Notes under the pieces: generated by a model
Databases searched by the model: none
What the model was told of the DNA's origin: nothing
Seen by the model: only the letters and a program-made list of their open reading frames with translations
Shown here: positions 11,160 through 23,071 of the stretch, piece after piece
How positions within the stretch are numbered: position 1 is the first letter of the stretch
Layout: every line of letters begins with the position of its first letter
Program-made: the position numbers and the translations under genes
Origin: Balanoglossus misakiensis
Taxonomy: Eukaryota > Hemichordata
Assembly: GCA_040954595.2 (NCBI GenBank)
Contig: CM082579.2
Span: 992,001 to 1,056,000 of the forward strand
Direction: 5' to 3'
Length of the DNA stretch: 64,000 nt

Positions 11160-12792
11160 CGTTGTCAATCAAAATTGTTACTCTCACTCAAATGAAATAA
11201 CAGCGTTCCTCATTGTGTGTGTACACAGTCTTGACATGCAATGCACAGTTCTGCTGTCAAAGAACAGAGATCCTCTTCATGATCACAGCAGATGTACCAG
11301 TGGATCAGTATTTTTCAGTCCTACATAAAACAGGAAATCATTGTATCATTAAATGTGTACAATCTGCAACACAGCTCTTATTATGTTTGTGAGGATTTGT
11401 TGATAAACATTAGCTATTACGAATTTATCCTTTCCCCTTTCTAAATCGCGAAACATTCACGATGTCTATATCACCACCAATGTTGAAATGTACATTCTGA
11501 TGTAAACAACAATAATACAGATATTAACATATAACGGTCGCTTAGAACGTCATGGTTCAGTTCTCAGATCTAGGTCCCTGACAGCATGTACTACCACAGG
11601 GAGCAGAAAAGATCAAACACCTGCTTCAGTACATAATGTCAATCGCGTGATGTATCCCCCTGGATGGACGTGGACGCAAGGAAAACATAAACAAACCGAT
11701 TTCAGCTGGTCCACCCAGCCAGCCGAGACCCTTTTCTGACTTACCGCGATCGCCTGTTTGACTCAAATGAAGATCTGTAAGGAACACGCACTTCTGCACA
11801 ATATATTATGAGCTTCTTGAGTGAATTCTGGGGACGTCTTGGCTCTGAATGTTGCTTTTTACGGCTATGACCTCATTCCTTCCACGGCATAGGCTCCACC
11901 GTGTTCTTGATGATTTGTTCGTCTTTACGTATGATGAGGTCAAAGGTTAAATGACGCACTTTGAAATAGCGTGGCATTCCCACCTCAAATTCGTATTTTG
12001 TCATCAAGACAAGTTGTCAATATTAAATAAATTTAATAATAAAATGTTATACTTCTATCTAATGTGTGTATAAGAGTTTAATTTATGATATTTCAACACT
12101 TTTTTATGTTTTGCGAACCTGTTCTCTGAAAATAACATACTACAGGTGCAATGGCGCTGTCAGTAAAACATGATTTGATTGGATAGAGCACTGTCACTCC
12201 TCAAACAGGGTAGGAAAATGTTCTGAGTTTAAAAGAAAGCTTTTTGAATTAATGCGTAATGAGGTGACATGGCCCAGTTGACAACCCTAACTGTAAATTA
12301 AATGAATTATACGATGTCAAGGGATATCTAATAAACTGCGGCATTTTAGAAATGCTACCCCGCCCCCGGAATCAGAATGGGATAATCAAGATTGACCAAT
12401 AGCGATCTGGTTTAGTAAGGACCGTCTCCTTAGTGGCAGACACCAGCGGGACATTCAAAACAACAAGTCGCATTGACTGTGCATCTGGTCCTGTGAAGAG
12501 CTGTCAAAATTTTACAGGTCTGTACTGTGAGATCAAATTCATGGCAACTGCTAAGTTACTTTAACTGTTAATAGGGAGATCTATCTGCGAGTCGTATTGA
12601 TTTTGAATTTTGTCTCGTGTAAGTTTCTCATTTAGCCCGTAGTTTATTTCACCAACATTACGTGCTGTGACACGCTCTTGGCCACGGACTTCTTCAGTTG
12701 ACAATCCAATGGTATACATATATTGTTTGCCAAATTAATCATACCAGATCACTTTAAACATTCCCCCTTTGTTTTGTTTCCTATATATAAGG
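11160..12792. promoter_or_regulatory. Divergent FBXO8/CEP44 spacer with probable 5' UTR exons
   Basis: For FBXO8 (minus strand) the sequence offers a strong donor GCG|GTAAGTC whose exon ends at 11745, and an acceptor TTTTATGTAG with exon start at 11320. Together these imply a noncoding first exon and a spliced 5' UTR leading to the ATG at 11159. For CEP44 (plus strand) a donor CGT|GTAAGT ends an exon at 12618 and a TATATATAAG acceptor starts one at 12791, two bases before its ATG. The transcription starts would then lie between about 11.75 and 12.6 kb. CpG content is raised near 11.65-11.92 kb. All of this is read from splice consensus and spacing, with no transcript evidence. Confidence 0.5.
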
Positions 12793-15256
12793 ATGGCGAC
12801 AGGAGATATGAAAAATAATTTACGTAAACTGCGAGTTCAGTTACGGCAAATGAAGTACCCAGCTGAAGTGGAGAAAGGGATCATCGATGGAAGTGTGTCT
12901 TGTATTCTACCTATTTGGCATTTTGCTTTCCTGGAATATTCACGTCCTGTTGCAGAGTTGATTTCTTCATCTAATCTGACACTCTATGGAAAATCAGATC
13001 TCAGATTTGTTGAAACAGTTTTCAAAGTAAGTTGTCTACAATTACAAGAGGATAAGTAGCAGTAAAAGTCATCCCAGTTTCAGAAATCTTATGTCAGTTT
13101 GGCTTGATCAGAAGATGAATACTTTTTTCTGTAAACAAAAGTGTATAACTTTATACTTTAACTTTCTCTCCAGATCCTGAGAGATATCTTCAGTTACAAG
13201 CCAACATTAACAAAAGACCAAATTATGACACCTGGATTTGTGGAAAGAAAGATCATTATCACTTGTGATATTTTAGCTGCAGTAAAACAACGCCACCAAA
13301 GTCTTAATAGAGGCTCTAAGACATCCACAAGGCAAAAGATGTCTGTAAGATCTAAAGTCCCAAGATCATTGCAAACAACAACACTTGCAGGTAATGATCA
13401 GAATTTTATCCTGGCAAACAGTGAATGCATTTCAGAAACTTAAGGATGCTCATCTTTTTCATTAAAAGGATGGAGCTTTCTGAACCAGAGAAGTCAATTC
13501 TGCTATATAGTATAGTATAGTATAGTATGTTGTATCTTATGTCATCTCTTTTCACTCAGACTCAACCTTCGCTCCTAAAGAGCATGACAATAGCTCGTCG
13601 CTTAGGAATCAACAGATACCTCCAGTTATGGTCGTCAAAGCTATCGACTCAGGCATTGGAAAGAAAGTCGCAGCTGCAGAGAAACCCACAAGTTCTCAGG
13701 CTGAAGGTGGAGAACACAGACCTGATGATGGCTACAGGAGTTCGAACATGACTCCAGAACCCATTGAGATAGAAGCTATGGTTAGCATATAGCTCACTAT
13801 AAAAGTAAAACCTGTCTAAACTAAAGAAATTGTTCAGTTTGCAGAGGTGTTTAGTTTATAAAGTTCTGAGAACATTTAGTTCTATATAAAAGTGAGTGGT
13901 AAAGGTGTAACTGTTCAGTAAAGTTTTCTGTATCTTGATCTATTGCCAGACTGCCAATACAGAGAGAAGATTGACAGAACTGGAGGCAGCCACTGAGAGG
14001 AAATTTGCTGAGCTTAATGAGAGAATGACCAGGATTGAAGAGAAATTGGCTGAAATGGCATCAGCTGGAGATAACGAAATAAGAGACAACTCAGCTGCCA
14101 ATGATTACAATTTGGAGTCAATTCTGGGAAGACTGACTCTGGTTGAGTCACGAATCCATTTGCTTCAATCACAGGTTGGTTATTTTGAATTCGAGGAGAT
14201 TCTGATACCAATGTTGTGCACACATGTAATGGATGGCTGAATAAACCAAACCTGTTTATTATTTACTAAACAATATGTGGTTTTGGTGGGGGCATGTTCA
14301 CCCTTCATGGATTATTGCATTTCTTTGTGCTTTGTTCAGAATCCCAGTGGTATTGGAACATTGCCTGCAGTAAAAACGGAATCAAGAACAGTGACAACAT
14401 CATCTAAGCCTTCTCTTGTACAAGGAGAACCTGTGGGTAAGATTTGAATTTTAGTTAATATGTACATATGTTGGTATGGAACAATGAAACCGAATTCCCC
14501 TCTTTAAGATTTTGGGACCAGATACAGACACTAGTGTTAAAACAGGATTCATGTAATTTTATCTACAGATATTATAACGATTACAGCTACCTCAGCACAG
14601 AATGATGTCATTTCCTCCCAGCGTCTAGAAGACTCTACATTGTGTGCAGAAGTGAGCAGCACTTCACCTGTGAAAAGAAAGACGACTGACACAGAAGTAA
14701 CTTCAACAGCTTCTGATGACTTGGCGTCTGAGGCTGTAGCAGCAGTTGCTATAGCAACATCACCAAGTGCTCCCGCAGTAGACTCTGCAAGTGTTGAAGA
14801 CTCGGCCATTGCAGTGGATGTCATCAGCACAACATCCCACCTTGCAGAAGGAGTGTCATCTACAGTCCACCAGACAATGCTGTCCAGGCACGGAGTTCTC
14901 AGTGCAGATGATGGCAATCCAAGTAGCCCAATAAGTCTGCCTGATGACTATAACTTTGGACGTGATGTTGATAAAACGATTGGGAAGGTTGACCGACTGT
15001 TTAAGATGTAAGTAGCAGCTTTATACATTGAAATGAAACCTGACTGAAGCAAACTCTGCTTCACTCATAGGGGAAACCTTTGCATGCTCCATAATCCATG
15101 GACAGTGGCACATCTGCAAACCAAGCAATTACCCAGAAGCCAAGCCAAGATATAAAGACTGAAATATTTTTTTTTTTTCATTGCAGGTTGAAGGACACCC
15201 AGGGGATGCTTGGGATGAACACAAGTCTAACAAAAGAGGACACTTCATTAGATTAA
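12793..15256 (+). CDS. CEP44: CEP44, centrosomal protein of 44 kDa
   Basis: Seven coding exons join in phase: 12793-13026, 13174-13390, 13560-13780, 13950-14174, 14340-14436, 14569-15007 and 15187-15256, encoding 500 aa (human about 390). The N-terminal CEP44 domain (residues 1 to about 130) is clear: MATGDMKNNLRKL, LPIWHFAFLEYSRPVAELI, KSDLRFVETVFKILRDIF and KIIITCDILAAV. Residues about 225-300 (exon 4) form a heptad-like coiled coil (RRLTELEAATERKFAELNER). Exon 6 is a long Ser/Thr/Ala-rich, probably disordered segment that accounts for the extra length. Vertebrate CEP44 localises to the proximal centriole and supports centriole-to-centrosome conversion. The gene diverges from FBXO8. A likely poly(A) signal AATAAA lies at 15819-15824. 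Confidence 0.95.
13505..13528. repeat. TATAG microsatellite inside a CEP44 intron
   Basis: Four to five copies of a TATAG-type unit run in tandem between CEP44 exons 2 and 3, ending about 30 bp before the exon 3 acceptor. Confidence 0.8.
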
Positions 15257-16260
15257 TTGTCAATTCTGCTGCCTTCCAATATAATTAAACTCTGAATAAC
15301 TTTAATTAGGTTGTGAAGTGATATTTAGGGGGAGACATAAGAAATGGCAAGTGCTGAGCAAGGTTTTCAAATTCCTGGCAAGTCCTGGAAATCCTTTGAT
15401 TTACTTTTGGAAAACCCTGGAAATTTATTCTGCTACCCATACTGCCTCAGTGTGTCAATTATCATAAAAAACATTGGCAGTCTTACTCCAAGAAAAATTT
15501 CGTTTTTGATCAAGAATTCTTCTGTACAACCACTGAGCAAAATTCCAAAAGAATGACTTTGTATAATTTACTTTTTTTTTTTCGTTTTTTTTTCTCTCTG
15601 ATTTAGTCTCTTGTGAAACTTTCATATCCACAAATGAAGGGCTTCAGAATTAAACATTATTGCTATATGAGATATGCTGTACAGTTATGCTAGCAAACAA
15701 ATGAAAAAGTTTCGTATATTTTCAATATATTTAAAACTAACATTGTAAACAAGTTCAATCAAAAGTATTTGTTATTTATATGAAGAATGGATTGTAAAAT
15801 ATTACCAATTGCATAACTAATAAAATGTGATTACATTTCATGAAGTTCAGACAACTTTTTGTGAGAATTGCCTTTAATGTTTGTGTGTTTGTGTATCTAC
15901 TAAATCATTCCAAGCTGTTATACAAATTTCTACACAAGTGTCTTTAAAAACCTGCCCCCAAAATGATGTTACCAGATGTAATCTAAACGTATGTAAAGGA
16001 TAATGTAGATCGGAGATCAATATCTGATTCACAACACAGTTCACATAATCTGACTTACAACACTAGCGTTAGGAGGACAACATCTGTGATCTTAGTATGC
16101 TAAGCAACGTCTTAATTAAAGCAATCAACCACAAACGTCACAAAATGCACCTGGTGAATGATGAGTTTCGATTGGATAATTGAAAGCCAGTTTAATCGAC
16201 AGGTGGTCAGTGAGGAGCCACTTCCATCATTCGATTCTCCATCTTTGACGGACAAACATC
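15257..16260. other. CEP44 3' UTR and intergenic DNA
   Basis: No coding exon is convincing. AATAAA at 15819-15824 is the best CEP44 poly(A) signal. Between 15360 and 15435 there is an internally periodic stretch with repeated CCTGGAAAT/CCTGGCAAG words, which looks like a dispersed repeat fragment. T-rich runs occur at 15570-15600. Confidence 0.45.
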
Positions 16261-16479
16261 ATGGCTGAAAGAAGTGACCTATTTGTCACCCACAACAATT
16301 TCCGACAACCGCGTGAAAGTGAAGGTCATGACTGTGACGATATGGACTGGATTTTCCAAATTTTGGTAGCCTCTAAGATGATGTACATAAGCCAACGGTC
16401 ATGGAAAGTGACTTGACGAAAATCGAGGGTGCCTCTTCTCCATGCTTGCAGCCGGGCCCGTTGCGCATATCCTCAACAG
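16261..16479 (+). other. CG-richer segment with a possible short 5' exon
   Basis: An ATG at 16261 opens 51 codons (starting MAERSDLFVTHNNFRQPRES) to a stop at 16414-16416. A second ATG at 16401 in another frame leads to a good splice donor ACA|GTAAGTAAC after 16479. The segment is more CG-rich than its flanks, which suits a promoter-proximal exon. I find no matching downstream exons before EPHX2 on the opposite strand. It may be the start of a noncoding transcript, a small unrecognised gene or chance. Confidence 0.25.
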
Positions 16480-16689
16480 TAAGTAACAGGTTTCTGTCAT
16501 TTTTTCTCGAAACATTTAGATTTAAAGTTATTCTATTGATAATGAATTTTCGATTGTGTGCCAGGAAGGTTCAGGTTCGACAAAAAAAATTGAACCGCCA
16601 GGCAAAATCGTGTGCGAGGTAGAAATGAAACCCCCGACCTAAGGTCGAGCCTAGCACAGAGAAAGATGGCCGAACCAAGTATATGAACC

Positions 16690-17440
16690 TAGAAGTATAA
16701 TAGAACGTTCATTTTCGTTATAGTTGCTTAACACCTTATATATTGGAGTTAACATACATAACTTTTAGTAATTTTTATCGAGAAGTAAAAGCATCGCAAA
16801 AAGGAGGGTCAGAAAATGAGGCGGTCCCAGAAACGCCCGCAAAATGTGAACTTTGTTTCAGTGTAAGATCAAACATCGATGCAAATGACCGATTTTGTGC
16901 ACACAAGTATAATAGAAAATTCATTTTCGATATAGTTGCCTAACACCTTATATATTGGAGTTAACATACATAGCTGAAGGTAATTTTTATCGAGAAAAAA
17001 AACATCGAAAAAATGGTCGGAAAATAAGGCGGTCCCAGAAACGCCCGCAAAATGTGTTTGTTTCTGAGATCAAACATCGATGCAAATGACCGATTTTGTG
17101 CACACAAGTATAATAGAAAATTCATTTTCGATATAGTTGCCTAACACCTTATATATTGGAGTTAACATACATAGCTTTAGGTAATTTTTATCGAGGAAAA
17201 AACATCGAAAAAAGGGTCGGAAAATAAGGCGGTCCCAGAAACGCCCGCAAAATGTGTTTGTTTCAGTGTAAAATCAAACGATGCAAATAACCGATTTTGT
17301 GCACACAAGTATAATAGAAAATTCATTTTTGATATAGTTGCCTAACACCTTATATATTGGAGTTAACATACATAGCTTTAGGTAATTTTTATCGAGGAAA
17401 AAAACATCAGAAACGCCCGCAAAATGTGTATGCCCACAAT
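16690..17440. repeat. Tandem repeat of a roughly 200-bp unit (about 3.7 copies)
   Basis: The phrase AAGTATAATAGAA recurs at about 16693, 16905, 17106 and 17307, giving spacings near 212, 201 and 201 bp. Each unit carries the same landmarks in order: TTCATTTTCGATATAG, AACACCTTATATATTGGAG, TTTTTATCGAG, GGCGGTCCCAGAAACGCCCG and CCGATTTTGTGCACAC. The last unit is cut short after the CAGAAACGCCCGCAAAATGTG block near 17440. Copies two to four are more alike than the first. This is a short satellite-like array or a locally amplified mobile-element piece between CEP44 and EPHX2. No terminal inverted repeats or coding capacity were seen. Confidence 0.85.
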
Positions 17441-18118
17441 CCACAGTTGAAAATTACAATGCCCGTGAGTGCTACAAGAAGCGATTTGATACGCAAAATG
17501 TGCACTTCCCTTGTCTTTAAAAACATGTCGAATGAATTTAATGTACTGACTTGAAATATATATACTTGAAACATAACTAACATATCGGGAAAAATCATAG
17601 TAGACAGTAGAGCGACTGCCGCTTGCTTCCAAGGAAAAAGCGCAACTCTAAGATGGTCACATGACCATAATGCGCATCCTATAGCTAATCTTCTCGTTCA
17701 CACGTCCGAACAATAGGCAATTCCCAACCGTCTTTCTTGAGGAACTGTGGCCCGACAATGCCACAGGGGGCTGCAAACATTAAAGTTATAAATGTGAGAA
17801 TCTTTGACAGACATGACCACAGACACGAGTTTCCAACCGCACCAATTTTACCAGCAGAAACGAACTACTTTTGTGTGTGTAGATGATACATATAATATTT
17901 TTATTCATGTGTTTTATTAACTCAAAAATATGCCATTAGTACTACTATGTAAATACATCAGACCATTTTCATAACTATAATTCAAACCTCTCATTGGCAG
18001 CATTTACATAATATAAACCAGTACTCTTATTTCTGATCTGGGCATAGCATGATATTAATTTATAAAGTGGGCCCTTTTTTTCCATTAAACCCTTCTGTGA
18101 AATACATCAACACTTGAG
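17441..18118. other. Intergenic DNA and EPHX2 3' UTR
   Basis: No coding exon is seen. Reverse-strand AATAAA hexamers (TTTATT on this strand) near 17900 and 17913 are the likely EPHX2 poly(A) signals, giving a 3' UTR of about 200 bp. A CCACAGGGGGCTGC motif at about 17760-17773 loosely resembles a CTCF core. Confidence 0.45.
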
Positions 18119-21100
18119 TTACAACATTGCTTTCAGTAGATTGGCAGATCTGCGATGTACTTTATGCAACCATCCAATCAAGATTTGATTCAGCTCTCGG
18201 GGTCTGTAAAAAAAGATGACAATTGTAAAGTCAAGAATGATGATATCTGGACAGATTTTGAGTGACAACTATTCAAATATGGAGCAAAATGTTTCATTTC
18301 ACCATACCCTGAAATTTGCAGTAACAGCAGAAAAACCAATTGCTGAATTGAATAAGGAAAAGTTGTTGTTTAAACTTACTTCTCCCTTTGGACCCAATGT
18401 CCACAATCCAGGTTTGCTCTTGTTAGATTTGGAACCTGTGACAGGAGAAAGTTTGTCAAATGAATGCTGTAACTTGCAAGACAATAAAGCCATAATATAT
18501 TTATGAAAGTATGATGTATGATTACGAGGGTTAAAAACAGCATAAAATCCCTGATTGGCTAGATCTCAATTTGCCGTGGTAACTGTAGCTTAATTTACAT
18601 AGGTGACTGTACACGTTTAAATTGCAGTGCAAAGTCTACTCACCAGTCTTTCCATGTTTTCAGAGAGTTGTGGTGACAAGACACTATCATAGGTTGCTGT
18701 CACCATCAAAGATGGAACTGTAACCTTTCTTGTAGGATTTCTTAATCTCCATTTCCAATTAGTTTCAAAATTACGATACCAGTTCAAAGGACCTCTGAAA
18801 TAAAAAACAAAAGGGCTGCGTTGAAAAACTAAACACTGAGGAAAATGTTTATGTTTTACAGAATAGAACAAGACAGCACAGTTAATACGAAAAACAAAAG
18901 TATTGAGAAAATAGCCCAAATAAAAAGTCACATTTAGCGTACTTTGTGAAAGTAATAACTATAAACATATTTGGTATTAGTATCTGTATCTACAAAGTAT
19001 AAAATCTTACCTGAGCCCAGACTTCTTAAATTGTTGAACATAGAAATCAACATCAGTTTGTGTCATGTTAAGTGGGCAAGCTGGTTTTTCTGGTAAGCCT
19101 ACAAGAAGACCACCTGTGTATAGTTTTAAAAGAGAGTCAGAAAATATATACATGGGTAATAATGGTTTAACTGATACTAATTTTGACTCATTACATATAA
19201 TCAAAGCAAAAGAATACTACTGTAGATCTGCATTGAAACTCCTGGTTACCTCTTTCCCTGACATTAGCTGTGGGTGAAGCTAAATTTGGTTTTCCAGATG
19301 TGCTTTTGTGACTCTGTTGGGAAGAGTTTCAGAATGGTGTTAACATTTCATGGATGAATGGAAGGACAATTGGAAGAATACATTGCATTCATCAAAATGT
19401 TTTTCTCCACTAATACATTCTGAATGGATGCTTACTGAAAGGTCATACTCAAAAAAATATGATAGTTATGGATAAAATGTGCTTACCAGTTTTGGATCAT
19501 AGTCAGTAAATACACCAAAAATGTTCTTTATGAATCTGTCAAGGTCCTTTTCCAGCTCAGCTTCTGCTACACCCTGTAAATTTATGTTAAGCATGTGCTA
19601 ATACATTCAGACCTCTAAACTAATAAAAAGAAACTCTTGGTATGTAAACAATTGTTTGCTTTATTTTAATTACAAGTCCTGGTATAAAAATTAGCTTAAA
19701 AACTGATTTCTACCTAAATAAGACATGATATTAAATTGTTTAAAACATGGTACTTACAGGTTCTTGGAAGTACAGCTGATAATCTAATACACCAGGGTTT
19801 TCATACATTCCTACCAAAGGATTTCTACGTGGGTTGACTGGAAATAATGGGGTGTTGAGACCAGCTATGGCTCTGTCAAGATATAACAGTCTATGTCAGT
19901 TCTGGTTTCAGAGTTGGTGCTGTCTTTGCCTTTGCTGATCATTTTTCTGTTCTGTTCTCTGTCTCGGTATGTACCCGCCACTCTTCCGAACATAACAGCT
20001 AATTAATTTATAATCAGATTGAGTTACCGATAGACACCTACCTGGCTCTGTCAGGGTAAAATAGTCCCATCATCCATACAATAGCACCACCCCAATCATG
20101 ACCAATAAAAGTTGCATCAGTAATACCCTGCAAAAGGTGTTGTCAATACTATACAGATTGATATAATATTTGATCTGTATCAGATCAGACAATTTACAAG
20201 TTACCCTCCCTCCCTCCCACTCTCTCTTTTGCTTTGTATCATCACATAACTTACCAGAGTATTCAGCAGATCGATTAAATCCTACAAAATGAAAACAAAA
20301 AAAGCATTTTATGAGAAAAGAAAACAGGAACTAGATGGTGCCACATATCGAACACTGGCAGAAAAAAAAGCATTAACATATTTCCTCAAACTTCAGACCA
20401 CAATGACTCTAAGCCAATATCAGGCACATCATATATTGTAATTTCTGAAATTGACATTTTTTTGATCTTGTATACATTTATTGCACATTTGACACTTACA
20501 TTACAAATCTTCTCATGTGAATAATCTTGAATTTCTGAAAGGAAGACAAGCAGATGAAATTTATACAACTTTTATTATTTCTAAGGTGGACAATTCAATC
20601 TGAGCAAAAACTTGTTTACTTATATAATTTATCAGCGTATCTTCATTAAGAATACAGTTGTCATTGTAAATGCATACACTTCATGGTTTGACACTAAATC
20701 AAGCATATAATGAGGTGACAAGCTTTATTTGATGCTATACAGTACCTGGTGGGCTTGATGAATCTCCATATCCTCTCATATCCGGTACGATTACTCTGTA
20801 TCCTGCCAAAGCTAATGCCGGAATCTGAATTAAAAATGACACAAGTCAGAAACTTATCAAAACATGACAGTACTCACTGCATGACTAGGGTCAGACTTGT
20901 TTAGTCCAGGTACAAAGAGTTTTTTTATTTGGCCTGTCATTTGAGCTTGAGTTAAATGGTAGAATGGATACGTTTCCAAGCCCTGTGGTCAGTTGCAGCT
21001 ATCACTATTTGACACACTCCATTCCCCAGTATTTTTTTTCTGTCTGTACTAAACCTGGGCAGATTAATATCAACAAATGTGTACTGTGAGTGACTGACCT

Positions 21101-23071
21101 GATATCTCCATGAATACCAAGACTCTGGGAATCCATGGCAACAGATCACAACTGGTCCTTCACCCATCTCAACAAAATGGATTTGATTACCATCCTAAAA
21201 TAGTCATGAACAAACAAACCAATAATTGGTTATTTCATACAATCATTCATAAATTGTTATTAACAGTAGCAGCCCCCCAAAAACTATTTCTTGATCATCA
21301 GTGACATCATGCCAAATTCTGATGATTGTTTTAAAACAAAGAAACATGGAAACAAATCATACAAACTCACCCTTGTCTTAATATAGGAGTGACACACTGT
21401 CTCAGGTTTGACTGCTAGTGGTGGTTGTTCTTCAAACACCTGTACAGAAAATAATCCAGGATATCATTACAAGATGACTTTTTTAAACAGACAATATTTA
21501 GTGAAAGAGATGACAAATCAGTTTGATTACAGACATATGGAGGGTAGTCAGTTGTTATAATTTCTCAATGGCTGATATCAATCAATTCACCCTATGTTGT
21601 ACAACTCTTTCTTGTCCAATTATGACATGGAATAGATTTGAGTTTGTTACAACTCACATCAACTTGTGTTACTTGTTGTAGTTCTTTCAGAGCAGTTGTT
21701 GGATCTTGCACTTTGATAGTGTGTATTCCCATCTCACGGGCTGGCTTCAGATTTGTTCCGATATCATCCAAAAACACTGCCTAGGTGGAAAATGGTGACA
21801 CATTAAGTCATACTGGCAATACTCATGGTAGAAAATGATAATGATTGGGCCTTGAAAAGCCATACCAAAAAAAACCTGACTTCATTGACTTCAAAATGAC
21901 AATTTACATTCGTAAAGACAGTGTCATGGTAACTGACTCACCTCTGAGGGCTCTACACCCATGGCATCACATGCTATTTTAAAAATCTCAGGAGACGGTT
22001 TCCGTATACCAACTCTGCAGGATTCTATAACATGATCTGCATAATGTCTGAGTACCACCATAAAGTTAGAATTCAACTCTCTGTCATGCACATCATTTAT
22101 GAAGTTGTTGGTCACAATGCACGTCTTAAAACCTGTATGTGAACATAAAAATGACATTTGGACAATAAGGCACAGTTAGTGGTGTGTTTCAATACAGTGC
22201 AGAATAGAGCAGTACAGTGTGTATAGTTCAGTACAGTCATGTTGTGCAGTGCAGTTTGTACAGAACATTAGTATGATGGTCTTCCTCTTACCATTCTTCC
22301 GAAGAGCTAACAATGCTTGCAACATGCTTGGCACCACTTTGGTGTCAGTCATTGACATGAACATCTTGTGCGGATCGAACTCTTTAGGAATTGTCAGATT
22401 GGCTTCCTTAAGAGCCAGTTCCACTTCTTTCTTATATTCACCAAAAAACTGAAAACAGCACAAAAACAGAGAGATTTAAATTAAATATTCCGATTATTCC
22501 ATTTTTCAACTTTGTGAAAGCACCCTGGTTTGCCTCATCATGGTTGTGATTTAAAAGGTGATTTTTCAAGTGATGGTAAAAAACACTGTCGTCAAAGTTT
22601 GACTACTTTAACCACACATATATATATTACCTCTGTTACTGTAAGTTCTCCTCTTTCCATTTTACAGAATGCATTGTTTGGTCTGCCTTTGATCATAACA
22701 GCTTCAAGGAAATGTCTGTAGAAATAATGAGAAATGCTCGCATGATGATGATGATGGCAATGGTGGTCGTGGAACAGCAATGATAATCAATATCATGATA
22801 TACAAACATAATTTAATTCTCTAAAGGAGTACTTGACAGTGTTACCCAGACCTTTCTCAGACCATGGACGTTTACTTTTACGCCCATGTTCAGATAGCAG
22901 TACTATGTACAATACACTTGTCAATGGGGTCGACAGTTTGTTTACACTTGTCGATTGTCCAAAGTTCGCCTACCTTGGCAATCCTAGAGACTCTCCATAA
23001 CTCTGTATTCCCAATTGTGGTGGTGTTATAATTACTCCACCAATATCGAATATAACCGCTTTCTTCTTCAT
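18119..23071 (-). CDS. EPHX2: EPHX2, bifunctional (soluble) epoxide hydrolase 2
   Basis: Eighteen coding exons on the minus strand join in phase: 23071-22974, 22715-22631, 22448-22292, 22132-21942, 21780-21658, 21439-21371, 21194-21099, 20824-20746, 20534-20500, 20281-20255 (27 nt), 20127-20042, 19872-19758, 19573-19487, 19313-19250, 19113-19011, 18794-18644, 18435-18380 and 18203-18119. The product is 568 aa (human 555). The HAD-like N-terminal domain shows FDIGGV, the TN of CIVTNNF, KPSPEIF and [13 protein letters not shown]. The alpha/beta hydrolase domain has the oxyanion motif [13 protein letters not shown], nucleophile Asp331 in [15 protein letters not shown] and GPLNWYRN with the substrate-binding tyrosines, acid Asp508, and His535 in DCGHW. 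The hydrolase should convert lipid epoxides to diols. The N-domain keeps Asp9 but has Gly at position 11. No PTS1 tripeptide is present; the protein ends KAML. Confidence 0.96.

Noticed and set aside
14549-14917. 122-codon minus-strand ORF under CEP44 exon 6
   Set aside because: Complement of the Ser/Ala/Thr-rich CEP44 segment; no independent start or splice context.
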